This document shows positions 33,199 through 42,009 of a DNA stretch of 64,000 nt, in pieces. Location of the stretch: NCBI GenBank assembly GCA_905478665.1, contig CAJQJL010000048.1, positions 1-64,000 of the forward strand. Reading direction: 5' to 3'. The position numbers were made by a program, and so were the translations under genes. The stretch's first letter is position 1, and every line of letters begins with the position of its first letter. Origin of the DNA: an uncultured Flavobacteriales bacterium (lineage in GTDB: Bacteria > Bacteroidota > Bacteroidia > Flavobacteriales_D > Crocinitomicaceae). The notes beneath the pieces are model-generated. The model had not been told where the DNA came from, made no database searches, and saw nothing but the letters and a program-made list of their open reading frames with translations.

Positions 33199-34542
33199 TT
33201 AGCCGTCTTTTCGTTTACTTCTTCCCTCATAGGATACTTTCCCGACAGCAGAGATTCTAAAGCCATGTCTTTTTACCTTTGCGTCCCTTTTAGGGGTAAA
33301 AACTAAACCTTGTCTATGTTTATTGATCCAATCAATATCACGCTGTTGAACCCCAACTTTAACATGAGCTTGAACTAGGCTAACGTTTCCAACTTCAAAA
33401 TCAGGAATTTCATCGTTTATGCGGTCTTTCCAATCTAGGGGTTTATCTATCATGTTGTGCGCCCCAATTGACTGATTTTTTTTAGACTCAGGACTTGGTA
33501 TCTCATTGTCAATTTGTTCCTCCTGCCGTTCAAAGACAATACGCTTAAATTCTTCTTGCTGTATACGCTCTCTTTGTTCAATTTCAATTCTTTGTCGTTC
33601 TTCCTGTTCTTCAATTTTTCGCTCAATTTGAGTTTGTTTATTTACCACGCCAGAAATGATTTCATTCAGATCTTCTAATTTTAATTTTTCGTCAGCAGTT
33701 TCGGGTTCAATTGGCACAAATTCTTGGTCGTCGGATTGATTTAATCCCATTATTCTTAGGTAGATGCCATCTTGTGAGTTTGGATCATCTTGCCAAGTGA
33801 ATTCGTGCTTATATTGGATGAGACTTCTGAGCCAATCAGACAATAGGCGGTTTTGAATTTTTTGCTCTTCAATATCAACCAATTCCCGTTTATAATTGTC
33901 TTTTTTATGGTAGACCCTTCGGTAGCCGTCACGATTATTAAAAACTAAAGGCTCCACTGTCATCTTGATTAGATTAAGACGAAGTGCTATCATTGTTTCC
34001 TCTCTGTAAGTTGCTCCCTCTTCAATATGGTGTATTAAGTGCAGAATACTTTGTTTTTTGTCATTATGGATGGATTTTACTTGAACTACTCCATGATAGC
34101 CAATTAGGTTTGAAAGACCTTCAATGATTTTATCATCGAGAATGCGCTGTTCTAAGTCTGGAATTAATGTTGTCAGTAGTCCATAGTTTTTCTGATAGAC
34201 ATTTTGTCTAGGTCTAGCTTTCTTACTTTGAGGCTTAAATTTTGGTTTTACCAATTCCGCTTGAATCGGAACTGATTTTATTTCATCAGGTTTACTTCTC
34301 CACCATTGATTCGGGTTTGAACGAACGCGATCAATGTATTCATCAGCGGTTTTGTTTTCCAAAAGCTGAATTGCTTTTGCACGTGATGGATACCAAGTGT
34401 TCTTTTGATTTGAATTTTGTTCGTCACCATATTCGTACAGGCGAATTAATGATGCTAGTTTTGACCAATTACTTTTTAGCTCTTCATTTGAGAGCGTTAA
34501 GATTTCTTCTAATGTGTAATCACTTTTTTTTCGTTTTGCCAT
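33199..34542 (-). CDS. Large soluble protein of unknown function
   Basis: The product is a 447-residue polar, cytoplasmic protein. It starts with a short Lys/Arg cluster, has an all-helical N-terminal region, and continues with a basic linker (KPKFKPQSKKARPRQN). A long Glu/Arg/Gln-rich coiled coil spans about 300-345 (QTQIERKIEEQEERQRIEIE). The C-terminus is basic (RRDAKVKRHGFRIS-like). No catalytic motif is visible. Its place beside the serine recombinase and GAGTCG repeats suggests a DNA-binding or accessory role in the element, but this is inference from position and charge only. Confidence 0.6.
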   Translation of the reverse strand: MAKRKKSDYTLEEILTLSNEELKSNWSKLASLIRLYEYGDEQNSNQKNTWYPSRAKAIQLLENKTADEYIDRVRSNPNQWWRSKPDEIKSVPIQAELVKPKFKPQSKKARPRQNVYQKNYGLLTTLIPDLEQRILDDKIIEGLSNLIGYHGVVQVKSIHNDKKQSILHLIHHIEEGATYREETMIALRLNLIKMTVEPLVFNNRDGYRRVYHKKDNYKRELVDIEEQKIQNRLLSDWLRSLIQYKHEFTWQDDPNSQDGIYLRIMGLNQSDDQEFVPIEPETADEKLKLEDLNEIISGVVNKQTQIERKIEEQEERQRIEIEQRERIQQEEFKRIVFERQEEQIDNEIPSPESKKNQSIGAHNMIDKPLDWKDRINDEIPDFEVGNVSLVQAHVKVGVQQRDIDWINKHRQGLVFTPKRDAKVKRHGFRISAVGKVSYEGRSKRKDG

Positions 34543-34740
34543 TGTGTAACATTTAAGTTAATAACCAATGGATCGCAAAACTGGCAGCGAAAACTGCCAA
34601 AGAGAATATTAAACTATTTCGGATAGTTACTTAATGTAACGTTCAAATTAGTGTGTTTGTTACATCTTGTTGAATTAATATTCAATGAGTTGAGTGGAAT
34701 TGGTTCGCGCACCGACCCAAATAGATTGACAAAAAAATGT

Positions 34741-34893
34741 GTCGAGTCGGATTTTAAAGTCTGTCGAGTCGGATCAATCTTTTCGACGATAAAAATAGTC
34801 GCTTTATCGAATATTAGCTCGACTCGGCTCCGAGTCGATACCGAGTCGGTCTTGAGTCGAAATCCGAGTCGGATTCGAGTCGGATTCGAGTCA
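34741..34893. repeat. GAGTCGG-rich repeat cluster
   Basis: GAGTC appears about eight times in 155 bp, mostly as CGAGTCGG, with one GACTC and two GATTC between. The 3' part has a short CGAGTCGGATT tandem. ORFs seen across it on both strands are Arg/Ser-rich artefacts of the repeats. It lies between the 447-aa gene and the recombinase region. Confidence 0.75.
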
Positions 34894-34981
34894 AATAAAA
34901 ATGCCAAAAGAAATTGAGTCAATCATTTACTTTTCTAGTTCGGAGATTGAACTAAAAAGGGAAAAATAGTCTCCCAAATAT

Positions 34982-35074
34982 TTAACTGCCCACTTTAGCC
35001 TATTTATATAAGTCAATGGTAGCGATCGTTTCGTGAATTTTGCACACTAAAATTGAGCCAAAAGGGGCAGTTAA
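34982..35074. repeat. Spaced inverted repeat related to the 63-bp repeats
   Basis: TTAACTGCCC (34982-34991) and its complement GGGCAGTTAA (35065-35074) flank about 73 bp. The arm equals the key arm in the 63-bp repeats at 32841-32850. The stretch 34923-35284 has no convincing gene. Confidence 0.6.
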
Positions 35075-35284
35075 TTATTTAAACAGATCAAAAAAATAGC
35101 GTTAAGTGTAATAAGGATCGTAATAAAGAGAATTAAGCGATTATTCGGAATAGTAAATATTGGAGCGTGAAAATTATCACGCGTGCTGGACTTCAAATAA
35201 GGAGTTCAGCATTTCCAATAAAGAAAAATTCAAAAAGTAAGGGTCGGAGTATTAAAAAATTACTTCATTACGAAATTCAATTTA

Positions 35285-35428
35285 ATGTTATCAATTAAAG
35301 AGTGTAGGAAAGTACTCGGAAAGAAGTACAAAAACTATACTGATAAACAGATCAAAATGATTCGTGATTGGTTATATAAGATCACGGAAATGGAGCGAGG
35401 GAGATTAACGAATAACGAGAAGAAATGA
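35285..35428 (+). CDS. 47-residue protein coupled to the serine recombinase
   Basis: The product reads MLSIKECRKVLGKKYKNYTD, then helical KQIKMIRDWLYKITEMERG to NNEKK. It is basic and helical, like a small DNA-binding or recombination-accessory protein. Its TGA overlaps the recombinase ATG as ATGA, giving clear translational coupling. Similar short frames occur just upstream of serine recombinase genes in Bacteroidota elements. Confidence 0.72.
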   Translation: MLSIKECRKVLGKKYKNYTDKQIKMIRDWLYKITEMERGRLTNNEKK

Positions 35429-37212
35429 AAAGAGCAGTTTTATACATTCGAGTTAGTACAGATGAACAAGCAGATAGAGGATATAGTTTGGGAGTTCAAA
35501 AGGAACAACTTGAAAAGTACTGCGAAGCACAAGGAATAGAAATCGCAATTCTATTTAAGGAAGATCACAGCGCAAAAAACTTTGATCGACCAGAATTTGC
35601 GAAATTTCTATCCTATGCGAAAGCAAATCATAGAAGTATAGATTACTTCCTGTTTGTATCATGGGATAGATTTTCTAGGAATGCACCAGATGCGTACAAT
35701 ATGATACGAAAGATGAAAGCTTGGGATATTGAACCGCAAGCGATCACACAACCCATAGATTTTGATGTTCCACAAAGCAAAATCATGCTTTCCATTTATT
35801 TAACGCTTCCAGAAGTGGATAACGATATTCGTTCGGGTAAAGTGAAAATGGGGTTACGTGGAGCGAACAAATTGGGTAGATGGACTACAACTGCACCAAT
35901 TGGGTATAAGAATCGCAGGGATGAACAAAACAAACCTATCATTGTTCCAAAGGAAACAGCACCACATATCGAATGGGCTTTTAAGGAGGTGATAAAGAAC
36001 GAACGCTCACTAAATGAAATTCGCATTGAGTTAAATAGAAAAGGTGTAAAGATTTCGCGGAGTTCGTTTAGTAGAATGGTGCGTAATCCTGTTTACATGG
36101 GGAAGATTCGCGTAGCAGAATACAAGGATGAACCTGAACAGTTCGTAGATGGGTTGCATGAAGGAATTGTAAGCGAATCAGTTTTTAATGAAGTTCAACT
36201 AATATTAAGTGGTAGAGTAAAGAAGCAAAACAAAAATTCTTCATATAGAGATCGTGTTGAATTACCGCTTAGAGGAATCTTAAACTGTTCCAAGTGCGGT
36301 AATCACATAACAGGAAGTGCTTCAAAGAGTAGAACTGGAGATAAACATTACTACTATCATTGTATGCATTGCAAAAAAGAACGTTTCCGAGCAGATGTAG
36401 CAAACAAGGAAATGGAGGAACTATTGAGTATAATTCAGATCACAGAAGAAGTAGAAAAACTCCATGATGTAATATTGGATTCGGAATTAAAGGGAAATCC
36501 AAAACAACGCGCTCAACAGAAATCAACGTTTGTGCAGCAATTGAACAAACTCGAAGCAAGAAAGGAACAATTGCAAAACACATTCTTGGATGGAGATTTA
36601 GACCCCAAGGATTACACAGAACTAAAGAAGCGTTTAGAGAGTAAAATATTTGAAGTTAAAGCACAATTGGAGAGCATAAAACAAGGGAAATCGAAGTTTC
36701 AAGAGCAATTGAGCAAATCGTTTAAGATGCTACCAAATATCATTGAATGGTACAGAAACAGTACAGTTCAGGAGAAGAAAAAATTAATTGGTTCGATCTT
36801 TCCTGAAAAGTTCACATTTGAAAATAATAGAGTTCGAACCACTTCTATTGATGAAGTGATTGCGTTGATACTAAAGTATACTGGGAGGTTTGATGAAAAC
36901 AAAAAAGGGACAAATGAGAATAAATCTCATTTGTCCCATCTGGTACCTCGGGCGGGAATCGAACCCGCACGCCCGAAGGCACTGGATTTTGAATCCAGCG
37001 CGTCTACCAGTTCCGCCACCGAGGCATATTTTCTGATATGCGGATGCAAAGCTATGGATTTTATTGGATTTGGAAACAATGAAATTAATATTTCATCAAT
37101 TTTATTACATTTTTTTCTCCTGCAATCCGTACTTCCAGTGTATACATGCCCATTTCCAATTGATCAAGACCTTCTAATTGAACGATTTTCCCAGACCATT
37201 CATCAGCTCTGA
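35425..37212 (+). CDS. Large serine recombinase that reads through into tRNA-Leu antisense sequence
   Basis: The native part is about residues 1-495. The resolvase catalytic domain has Ser11 as nucleophile (YIRVSTDEQADRGYSLGVQ). It is followed by a recombinase domain (GYKNRRDEQNKPIIVPKE) and a zinc ribbon (LNCSKCGN then HCMHC, near 287-320). A coiled-coil motif comes after (LNKLEARKEQLQ). It should integrate or excise the element by strand exchange without a homologous core. It has no stop before the tRNA: the frame continues through the tRNA antisense (SHLVPRAGIEPARP) to a stop at 37212. The last ~90 residues are therefore encoded by host sequence and overlap the CotH gene. Confidence 0.88.
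   Translation: MKRAVLYIRVSTDEQADRGYSLGVQKEQLEKYCEAQGIEIAILFKEDHSAKNFDRPEFAKFLSYAKANHRSIDYFLFVSWDRFSRNAPDAYNMIRKMKAWDIEPQAITQPIDFDVPQSKIMLSIYLTLPEVDNDIRSGKVKMGLRGANKLGRWTTTAPIGYKNRRDEQNKPIIVPKETAPHIEWAFKEVIKNERSLNEIRIELNRKGVKISRSSFSRMVRNPVYMGKIRVAEYKDEPEQFVDGLHEGIVSESVFNEVQLILSGRVKKQNKNSSYRDRVELPLRGILNCSKCGNHITGSASKSRTGDKHYYYHCMHCKKERFRADVANKEMEELLSIIQITEEVEKLHDVILDSELKGNPKQRAQQKSTFVQQLNKLEARKEQLQNTFLDGDLDPKDYTELKKRLESKIFEVKAQLESIKQGKSKFQEQLSKSFKMLPNIIEWYRNSTVQEKKKLIGSIFPEKFTFENNRVRTTSIDEVIALILKYTGRFDENKKGTNENKSHLSHLVPRAGIEPARPKALDFESSASTSSATEAYFLICGCKAMDFIGFGNNEINISSILLHFFLLQSVLPVYTCPFPIDQDLLIERFSQTIHQL
36900..36937 (-). terminator. Terminator of tRNA-Leu
   Basis: The 12-bp arms GGGACAAATGAG (36907-36918) and CTCATTTGTCCC (36926-36937) have a 7-nt loop. 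On the minus strand the stem is followed by TTTTTTGTTTTC. It begins 3 nt after the CCA end of the tRNA and lies inside the recombinase frame. Confidence 0.85.
36941..37025 (-). tRNA. tRNA-Leu (anticodon CAA)
   Basis: The 85-nt gene on the minus strand includes an encoded CCA end. The acceptor stem is GCCTCGG paired with CCGAGGT (one G-U). The D-arm has GGCGGAACTGGTAGAC, the anticodon stem-loop CTGGA-TTCAAAA-TCCAG gives anticodon CAA (UUG codons). The long variable arm (TGCCTTCGGGCGT) is typical of leucine tRNA, and the T-arm has GGTTCGATTCC. It is the probable attachment gene of the accessory element. A rho-independent terminator follows at once. Confidence 0.95.
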
Positions 37213-39184
37213 ACTCCAGTTGTTTCACCGCCCTACCAGCCTGATCATAAACTGAAATCTTACACGCTTCATTGAGCATTGAGCTGATTTGAATAGAGAT
37301 GGAAGAATTAAACGGGTTTGGATAGCCAGTCAATTGAATGCCATCATTCAGCGTAACTTCATCCAGTCCTGTCATGCTACAACCGTTGAGGGTTCCTGGC
37401 ATATTTGCGTCCAACCAAAGTAAACGGCGGTCAATCCAATCTTTAAGGCGTTGAATTTCTTCCGCGTATGTTTGTGCTGGAGCTGGTACTTCGGGTGTTC
37501 CCGTTGCAACACCCATATTCCCCCAAGTTGCATAATGCCACTCTTGACTCTCGTTAACGACAAGTGCAACAGAGTCAACCAGAGCATGGAGATAATCCTC
37601 GCTCAACAGATTCCGTCGAAGGTCTTCATAACGACACCGCATCGCATCTGCAAAAACGGGATCCTGAAACATGCGGATAAACCACCCCGGAGAATTTACA
37701 TCGGGATTACAATCGTTCACTTCGTGTGCCCAGTTGGATCCATCCGTTTGGTCGTACATACAATCCCACATGTCTTTCCATGCCCAATCGAAATCCCAAA
37801 CGGGACCTGCCTTCAATTTTCCAATAACACCTGTTGTTGGGTCTTTCTCTTTGTAGAAAAAGCGACTTTTTTTGAACCCATCTCCGTTTCGTGCTACCTC
37901 GTTCACTATGAAATAATCCAACCATGAACGCTCACTGATGTACTTTCGAAATCCATTTTGTTGGTCAGCGAAACTCGGCGAGTAGAGTGCTGTTTCAAAA
38001 TCATCAATGAAGGTTTGAATATAGGTCTGTTGTGCTGGAGCAATGCTGTCAACCTTCGGCGTATGGTACACCATGTGAACATCAAAGGTTGGGTGATCGA
38101 TAGGACTGTTATTGAGGAGCCATGAATTTGCCCCATTCCAATAATCAATTTTTAAAATATAACCACCCGTAATTTCAGGGTAAAGAATATCTCCCGTATT
38201 GACTGTTGCTATGTCTACGCGGTTATTGTCGCGCTTAATTTTTTCAGCCAACAAATAGATCCCCTTGTATTCACCGTTCAGAACGACATCCACTAGACGA
38301 TGACGAGGAGCCCAATGTCCCATTTCATCAAAAAGATGGTAGGGAATCACATTTCGGGCAAAGGATTTATCATTGTAATTGGCAATGAGAACCCAATCGT
38401 GTTCTGCGGGCATTCCGATAAGGGAAGAGTCTATCTGTATCCCAAAATCATCAATTAGTTTGAGACTATATGGTTTTTGTGGCAAGGATGCCGAATAATT
38501 TCCACGTCGCTCAATTCCAATTTTTCCGTTGTACTCGTTCATTGGGTCGGTCATGTAATTCCGAACACCAACACCGTTATAAATAATCCCCATGTCAGCA
38601 ACGATCTTTGGATCATCCACAATTGCTTGGCCATTTGTATTGATTACTACAATTGGTAAATCAGATTCACCAAAGGCAAAATATCCTGCAGGATTATTAC
38701 CAAAAGTAATGGACCACGTATTTAGCGTTCCTTGATCAGCGTTGTAACTATCATAAATTCGCAGAAACCATTGTCCATTTGGGTTTTGAGTATTGTTGAC
38801 CAGCCCCATTTGTCCCATTGGTTGATAGGTTCCGATAAATGGTGTGCTGCCAGATGAAATGACAGTTGCTGCGTCTTCTTGTAAACAGGTGTTTTGCATA
38901 TCGTCACCTCCTCCTCCAATGCTTGAAAAAAGTTCAATGATAGTTCCATCTGGAGCAATCAATGAAACGGTAAGGTCTGAAACATAGGTATGAGTAATGT
39001 CCATGCAGACTTCCTCTAGACCAAAGTTTACGGTATCAATGGAATTTGGTGAAAGACCTGAAACATTTAAAGGGATATCAATGGTCTGTAAATCGAGAAT
39101 TGCGCCAGATCCTCCAGTAAACGTTTGTGCAGAAACCTGAAATAAACAAGTAATAAATAAAAGACTGAGCGTTTTATGTAGCAT
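37085..39184 (-). CDS. CotH-kinase-family secreted protein with proprotein-convertase-like and T9SS domains
   Basis: The product has 699 residues. The signal peptide (LSLLFITCLFQVSAQ) is followed by a P/Homo B type beta domain (residues ~30-155: VCMDITHTYVSDLTVSLIAP). A CotH kinase domain follows at about 200-590 (GEYKGIYLLAEKIKRDNN, then GPVWDFDWAWKD with metal-binding aspartates). A T9SS sorting domain ends it (GYPNPFNSSISIQIS to IKLMKY). CotH proteins phosphorylate or otherwise modify secreted proteins in spores of other phyla. In Bacteroidota they are surface proteins of unknown substrate. The 3' end overlaps the readthrough tail of the recombinase on the opposite strand. Confidence 0.9.
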   Translation of the reverse strand: MLHKTLSLLFITCLFQVSAQTFTGGSGAILDLQTIDIPLNVSGLSPNSIDTVNFGLEEVCMDITHTYVSDLTVSLIAPDGTIIELFSSIGGGGDDMQNTCLQEDAATVISSGSTPFIGTYQPMGQMGLVNNTQNPNGQWFLRIYDSYNADQGTLNTWSITFGNNPAGYFAFGESDLPIVVINTNGQAIVDDPKIVADMGIIYNGVGVRNYMTDPMNEYNGKIGIERRGNYSASLPQKPYSLKLIDDFGIQIDSSLIGMPAEHDWVLIANYNDKSFARNVIPYHLFDEMGHWAPRHRLVDVVLNGEYKGIYLLAEKIKRDNNRVDIATVNTGDILYPEITGGYILKIDYWNGANSWLLNNSPIDHPTFDVHMVYHTPKVDSIAPAQQTYIQTFIDDFETALYSPSFADQQNGFRKYISERSWLDYFIVNEVARNGDGFKKSRFFYKEKDPTTGVIGKLKAGPVWDFDWAWKDMWDCMYDQTDGSNWAHEVNDCNPDVNSPGWFIRMFQDPVFADAMRCRYEDLRRNLLSEDYLHALVDSVALVVNESQEWHYATWGNMGVATGTPEVPAPAQTYAEEIQRLKDWIDRRLLWLDANMPGTLNGCSMTGLDEVTLNDGIQLTGYPNPFNSSISIQISSMLNEACKISVYDQAGRAVKQLEFRADEWSGKIVQLEGLDQLEMGMYTLEVRIAGEKNVIKLMKY

Positions 39185-39273
39185 AGTTTAATGGTTTGTA
39201 TACCGAGTGTATAGGCAGTCAAAATAGCGATAATATTCCAATTGATAGGGAACGGCGATAGCGTTAATAATCT

Positions 39274-39281
39274 TAGATTTG
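39274..39281 (+). promoter_or_regulatory. -7-like promoter element for hutI
   Basis: TAGATTTG (39274-39281) fits the Bacteroidota -7 consensus TAnnTTTG, eight bases before the ATG at 39289. No good TTG lies at the expected -33 distance. Confidence 0.45.
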
Positions 39282-39288
39282 TAGAGCT

Positions 39289-40521
39289 ATGAAAAAGGTG
39301 TTGATCAAAAATATAAAGGGGCTTGTTCAGTATGGAGAAGACCTTCCCAAGGTTCGAAAAGGAGCTCAAATGAAAGAACTGCCTATTCTTGAAAATGCGT
39401 ATTTGGCATTGGAGGATGGTGTAATCGTTGCGTACGGCGCAATGGAAGATTGGGGTGGAATTACGGATTGGCGGGACTTGGAGGTCATTGATGCCGAAGG
39501 AAAATTTGTTTTGCCAGCCTTTTGCGATTCACATACACATACTGTTTTTGCGAAGTCACGAGAAGAAGAATTTGTGGATCGAATCAACGGATTGTCCTAT
39601 GAGGAAATTGCACTTCGTGGCGGTGGAATCTTAAATTCTGCACGGCGACTGCAAGAAATGTCTGAGGATGAATTGTTCGAACATGCCATGGTGCGAATAG
39701 AGCGATTAATGTCCTATGGAACGGGAGCATTGGAGATTAAATCAGGATACGGACTCACAGTAGACGCTGAACTTAAGATGTTGCGTGTTGTAAAACGGCT
39801 GAAGGAAGCTTGTTCAATTGAAATTAAGGCAACTTTTTTAGGAGCGCATGCATTTCCTCCAGAATACAAAGAGAATCATCAGGGATATATTGATTTAATT
39901 ATCAATGAAATGCTCCCCAAAATTGCAGAGGAGAAATTGGCAAATTATATTGATGTTTTTTGTGAACGAAATTATTTCAGCGTGGACGAAATGGCTGAAA
40001 TTTTGCAAGCTGGAATTGGATATGGACTGAAGCCAAAAGTGCACGTCAATCAATTTTCAACGATGGGTGGTGTTCGGAAAGCTGTGGAATTGAAAGCACT
40101 CTCTGTTGATCATATGGAGGAACTATCGGATGACGATATTGATGCATTAAAAGGGTCAGATACAATGCCAACGATTTTACCAAGTTGTTCGCACTTTTTG
40201 TCCATTCCATTTGGTGACGCGCGTAGGTTGATGGAAAATGATCTTCCTGTTGCGTTGGCAAGTGATTTTAATCCAGGATCGACACCAAGCGGAAATCTGT
40301 GTTTTGTATGGTCTTTGGCTTGTGTGAAGATGAAAATGACACCCGAAGAGGCATTGAATGCGTTGACGGTAAATGCAGCGTATGCAATGGATTTGTCTGA
40401 AACACATGGAACAATATCATTGGGAAAAAGAACCCCAATTCTCATTACAAAAGAGATTCCGAACATCGCATATATTCCCTATTCTTTCGGAGATCAGCAC
40501 ATCGATCGAATCCTTGTTTAA
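39289..40521 (+). CDS. hutI: Imidazolonepropionase
   Basis: This 410-residue cytosolic enzyme hydrolyses 4-imidazolone-5-propanoate to N-formimino-L-glutamate in histidine degradation. It is a metal-dependent amidohydrolase: CDSHTHTVFAKSREEE holds the first metal histidines and substrate arginine. Later landmarks are ALEIKSGYGLTVDAELKMLR, the metal histidine in LGAHAFPPEY, PKVHVNQFSTMGGV, and the metal aspartate in LASDFNPGSTPSGN. The length matches the family. No other hut genes are adjacent, so the pathway genes are elsewhere. The gene is followed at 30 bp by a TraB/GumN-like gene, possibly on the same transcript. Confidence 0.95.
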   Translation: MKKVLIKNIKGLVQYGEDLPKVRKGAQMKELPILENAYLALEDGVIVAYGAMEDWGGITDWRDLEVIDAEGKFVLPAFCDSHTHTVFAKSREEEFVDRINGLSYEEIALRGGGILNSARRLQEMSEDELFEHAMVRIERLMSYGTGALEIKSGYGLTVDAELKMLRVVKRLKEACSIEIKATFLGAHAFPPEYKENHQGYIDLIINEMLPKIAEEKLANYIDVFCERNYFSVDEMAEILQAGIGYGLKPKVHVNQFSTMGGVRKAVELKALSVDHMEELSDDDIDALKGSDTMPTILPSCSHFLSIPFGDARRLMENDLPVALASDFNPGSTPSGNLCFVWSLACVKMKMTPEEALNALTVNAAYAMDLSETHGTISLGKRTPILITKEIPNIAYIPYSFGDQHIDRILV

Positions 40522-40551
40522 GTGGATCGATTTTTGTAATTTGATGCTTCA

Positions 40552-41772
40552 ATGTTCAAACAACTTCTATTTATTCTTTTGCCATTAGCATCTGTCGCTC
40601 AGACAGTAAATGGAGATCATGAACTCTTGTGGGAGATATCGGGAAATGGATTAGAAAGCAGTTCTTACTTGTTTGGAAGTTTTCACTCCAATGATAAACG
40701 CCTATTCAATTTAAGTGACTCAACATTTCTTGCGTTAGATCAAGCGGAGATGATTGTGTTGGAAACGGACATTTTTTCTTTGTTCGATGAATGGGATACA
40801 CGTGTGTCATCTGTACAAATGAAATATGACAATGAAGGACAGCCGTATGTTTCCGATTCTGAAGCTTCGGTAACTCATTACGGAGACGAGGATGGAATGC
40901 CGCAGTTTTTGGATGCCTTTTTTGAACAATATTGCTTTAATGCGGATAAGAAATTTTTCCCGCTGGAGTCTGTAGATTTTCAGTTAAATCTTTTTTCAGA
41001 CATGGAATTCCCAGACTTTCGAAGGGTTCGCTTTGAGTCTTTTCTCTTGGATCAAGACGATATGCTGAACATGTATTTGAAAGGAGATATCTATCAATTG
41101 GATGATATGTTACGGTCTTCGCTTGCAATCTACCCTAAGGGGTATGACGTGCTGATCACTGATCGAAATTTGGACATGGCATCCGGAATAGATTCACTTC
41201 TTCAGGCGGGCAACATGGTGTTTTGTGCAGTTGGAGCTGGACATTTAGCAAGTGGCGCTGGGCTTATTAATTTATTAAGAAGTAAAGGGTATACGATGCG
41301 CAAGGTAACGGCAACATTCTCTGAAAATCCAACAGAAGCGCGGACAGAAGTTTTCTCCAAACGTAAATATCAATATGATAACGATAGCCTTGGACTCCAT
41401 GTTCGTTTCTTTGGAAAACCTAAAGTGGTCATGGATGAATATAGCGAAGCTGAACTTAAGTTAGTCTACAGAGATTTTGGACAGGGGAATAGTTTCGAAG
41501 TAGAAGTCTACCCGAGATTGGAAGACATCGGTTTGGAGGAATTGGCGTCGACTTACATTGCTAGTCCAGAACAAAGTCCAGCCCGAAAAGTTATACTCGA
41601 CAATGGAGGAGAGGCTTATGAAGGATTGGCCGACTCGTATCCAGAAGGCTTGTATTGGGCAAGGGTAATTATGAATGAAGAATCCTTTGTTGTTATAAAA
41701 GCATACGGAGGAAATAAGTTCATGAATTCCAATCGTGCTCAACGCTTCTTTGAGGAAGTTTGGTTTGATTAG
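40552..41772 (+). CDS. TraB/GumN-family protein
   Basis: The product has 406 residues with a short signal peptide (LLFILLPLASVAQ). The TraB/GumN domain covers about residues 20-270. Its landmarks are LLWEISGNGLESSSYLFGSFHSND with the GxxH start, and later RNLDMASGIDSLLQAGNMVF followed by GAGHLASGAGLINLLRSKGY. These proteins are metal-dependent proteases or membrane-associated enzymes of uncertain substrate. The C-terminal ~110 residues are extra compared with minimal family members and have no known domain. It follows hutI by 30 bp. Confidence 0.85.
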   Translation: MFKQLLFILLPLASVAQTVNGDHELLWEISGNGLESSSYLFGSFHSNDKRLFNLSDSTFLALDQAEMIVLETDIFSLFDEWDTRVSSVQMKYDNEGQPYVSDSEASVTHYGDEDGMPQFLDAFFEQYCFNADKKFFPLESVDFQLNLFSDMEFPDFRRVRFESFLLDQDDMLNMYLKGDIYQLDDMLRSSLAIYPKGYDVLITDRNLDMASGIDSLLQAGNMVFCAVGAGHLASGAGLINLLRSKGYTMRKVTATFSENPTEARTEVFSKRKYQYDNDSLGLHVRFFGKPKVVMDEYSEAELKLVYRDFGQGNSFEVEVYPRLEDIGLEELASTYIASPEQSPARKVILDNGGEAYEGLADSYPEGLYWARVIMNEESFVVIKAYGGNKFMNSNRAQRFFEEVWFD

Positions 41773-41835
41773 TTGATCTTAGGCTTAAGTTGTTGGATCG
41801 CTTCACTATTGGATGGTGAATTAATTTTCGAACTT

Positions 41836-41912
41836 CCAATATCCAATATCCAATATCCAATATCCAATATCCAATATCCAATATCCAATATCCAATATCC
41901 AACATCCAATAC
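41836..41912. repeat. CCAATAT heptamer microsatellite
   Basis: There are nine perfect CCAATAT units from 41836 to 41898, then two variants to 41912. It lies in the gap between the TraB/GumN-like gene and the AAA ATPase gene. A minus-strand frame reading LDIGYWI repeats is an artefact. Slippage could change copy number. Confidence 0.95.
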
Positions 41913-42009
41913 TACTCTTTCAACCGCAAATTTCAACATTATCTAGCGATTAATCATGTAAAAACGTATTTTTGAGACCACTAAGTAGCACCAAAGGTAA
42001 AACGCTTGT

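Larger units (their letters stand above)
19005..36937. mobile_element. Probable integrated element ending at tRNA-Leu
   Basis: This stretch lies between ordinary chromosomal genes. Its right end is a large serine recombinase next to, and reading into, a tRNA-Leu gene. It also contains a broken tyrosine recombinase, many orphan genes, tandem palindromic repeats and almost no housekeeping genes. Exact ends are uncertain: no direct repeat of the tRNA 3' end was found at the left side, and serine recombinases need only a tiny core. No conjugation genes are recognised, so it would be an island or a degraded or mobilisable element. Confidence 0.5.

Noticed and set aside
34614-34922. Protein genes on both strands across the GAGTCG cluster
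   Set aside because: Products are Arg/Ser/Thr-rich repeats of the DNA pattern with no signal or domain.
41720-41905. LDIGYWI repeat protein
   Set aside because: It is the translation of the CCAATAT microsatellite on the minus strand.
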